Shown here: piece by piece, positions 7,088-7,489 of the stretch
Layout: each line of letters opens with the position of its first letter
How positions within the stretch are numbered: the first letter of the stretch is position 1
Assembly: GCA_902805755.1 (NCBI GenBank)
Contig: CADCUA010000367.1
Location: forward strand, 1-7,489
Source of the DNA: an uncultured Lysobacter sp.
GTDB taxonomy: Bacteria > Pseudomonadota > Gammaproteobacteria > Xanthomonadales > Xanthomonadaceae
Reading direction: 5' to 3'
Length of the DNA stretch: 7,489 nt
Notes under the pieces: generated by a model
What the model saw: the letters and a program-made list of their open reading frames with translations, nothing else
Databases searched by the model: none
Told to the model about the DNA's origin: nothing
Translations under genes and position numbers: made by a program

Positions 7088-7097
7088 CAAACGTTTG
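7088..7097. promoter_or_regulatory. LacI/PurR-like palindromic operator candidate
   Basis: CAAACGTTTG is a perfect 10-base palindrome with the central CG typical of LacI-family operators. The wider string ATTCAAACGTTTGCGC matches the E. coli PurR consensus ACGCAAACGTTTGCGT at 13 of 16 positions. It sits at the predicted transcription start of the aminotransferase. The binding protein is unknown. Confidence 0.4.
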
Positions 7098-7117
7098 CGC
7101 GACTTTATCATGCGCAA
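7095..7117. repeat. Inverted repeat TTGCGC-N11-GCGCAA
   Basis: TTGCGC (7095-7100) and GCGCAA (7112-7117) are exact inverted 6-base arms separated by 11 bases, overlapping the right end of the CAAACGTTTG palindrome and flanking the candidate -10 of the aminotransferase promoter. It could be a dyad site for a dimeric regulator, but short GC-rich arms can arise by chance. Confidence 0.3.
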
Positions 7118-7130
7118 CCTGCGCCGATAA
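7102..7130 (-). promoter_or_regulatory. Candidate extended -10 promoter for the aminotransferase
   Basis: On the - strand, TTATCG (7130-7125, a weak -35), 17 bases, then an extended -10 TG-A-TAAAGT (TG at 7110-7109, hexamer 7107-7102). Transcription would start near 7095, inside the palindrome, giving a leader of about 90 bases that holds the terminator-like hairpin. Inferred from spacing and hexamers only. Confidence 0.38.
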
Positions 7131-7144
7131 CCCCCGGGGCCCGC

Positions 7145-7150
7145 TACACT
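7145..7150 (+). promoter_or_regulatory. Candidate -10 box for queA
   Basis: TACACT lies 39 bases before the queA start codon, followed by GCGCGGCC as in the coaD promoter region. No convincing -35 hexamer is seen 16-19 bases upstream. A start near 7157 would give a leader of about 33 bases. Confidence 0.35.
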
Positions 7151-7189
7151 GCGCGGCCGCCGCACGGGTGCGGGCCGCCTGCCAGTCCC

Positions 7190-7489
7190 TTGAAGAAGTC
7201 CGATTTCAACTACGAGCTGCCGCCGGAACTGATCGCCCAGGAACCGCTGACGCAGCGGTCGGCGAGTCGCCTGCTCGACGTTCAGACAGCGCCCGCGCCG
7301 TTGGTCGACCGCATGTTCACCGACCTGCCGACGCTGCTCGCACCGGGTGACCTGCTGGTGTTCAACGACACGCGCGTCATCCCGGCGCGTCTTTATGGGC
7401 AGAAAGCCACGGGCGGACGCGTCGAGATCCTGATCGAGCGCCTGCTCGGCGGTGGGCAGGCGCGTGCGCAGCTGGGCGTCAGCAAATCG
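7190..7489 (+). CDS. queA: S-adenosylmethionine:tRNA ribosyltransferase-isomerase QueA, N-terminal part
   Basis: Partial gene, cut by the right edge; 100 codons are visible. QueA moves the ribosyl group of S-adenosylmethionine to 7-aminomethyl-7-deazaguanine in tRNA to form epoxyqueuosine, the next-to-last step of queuosine synthesis, in the cytosol. The protein opens [20 protein letters not shown], then [28 protein letters not shown], a [11 protein letters not shown] segment and GVSKS. These match E. coli QueA closely (DFSFELPESLIA, then [18 protein letters not shown]). The start must be TTG at 7190: it gives the family N-terminus exactly, no ATG or GTG lies in frame just upstream, and the next in-frame ATG (7310) would remove conserved sequence. 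No clear Shine-Dalgarno sequence precedes it. The tgt gene, often next to queA, would be outside the window. Confidence 0.95.
   Translation, partial: MKKSDFNYELPPELIAQEPLTQRSASRLLDVQTAPAPLVDRMFTDLPTLLAPGDLLVFNDTRVIPARLYGQKATGGRVEILIERLLGGGQARAQLGVSKS

Noticed and set aside
7007..7165. Longer aminotransferase start at 7165 or 7012
   Set aside because: The extension translates promoter and hairpin DNA into Arg/Lys-rich sequence unlike the family; the ATG at 7012 is too close to GAGGG, whereas 7006 has a 7-base spacing.

Overview
The window is high-GC bacterial DNA with dense, short-spaced genes. The products point to a gammaproteobacterium, most likely of the Xanthomonadales/Lysobacterales. 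The reasons are the rsmD-coaD pair, an Alvin-type 2[4Fe-4S] ferredoxin just downstream of coaD, a QueA that opens MKKSDF, and 'TACACT/TAGAAT' -10 boxes in otherwise GC-rich spacers. The taxonomic call rests on remembered family sequences, not on a search.

Layout, left to right. The first 230 bases are the end of rsmD (16S rRNA m2G966 methyltransferase). coaD (CoA biosynthesis) follows after a 70-base spacer with a likely promoter. A small lipoprotein of unknown function with its own candidate promoter comes next, then a GC-rich hairpin, the ferredoxin gene, and ggt (gamma-glutamyltransferase/glutathione hydrolase). The ferredoxin and ggt genes overlap by one base (TGATG). After 73 bases a second coupled pair begins: an MBL-fold hydrolase and, overlapping it by four bases (ATGA), an unusually short TMEM43/LUMA-family membrane protein. 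All of these are on the + strand. They end at a 258-base non-coding stretch with several hairpins and a perfect bidirectional terminator (5451-5478).

The right end is a divergent pair. A class III PLP-dependent aminotransferase of unassigned substrate runs on the - strand and converges on the shared terminator. queA (queuosine tRNA modification) starts on the + strand from a TTG codon and runs off the window. The spacer between them (7007-7189) is the most interesting non-coding DNA here. In the aminotransferase leader it holds an intrinsic-terminator-like hairpin with a U-tract, a possible competing stem, a 23-codon ORF ending two bases before the main start, a candidate extended -10 promoter, and a LacI/PurR-like palindrome at the predicted transcription start.

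Most genes are housekeeping or conserved accessory genes. I see no mobile element, CRISPR array, tRNA, rRNA or sign of recent transfer, and no clear novel multi-gene system. The best leads are the attenuator-like leader, the aminotransferase with altered family motifs, and the compact TMEM43 protein coupled to an MBL hydrolase.
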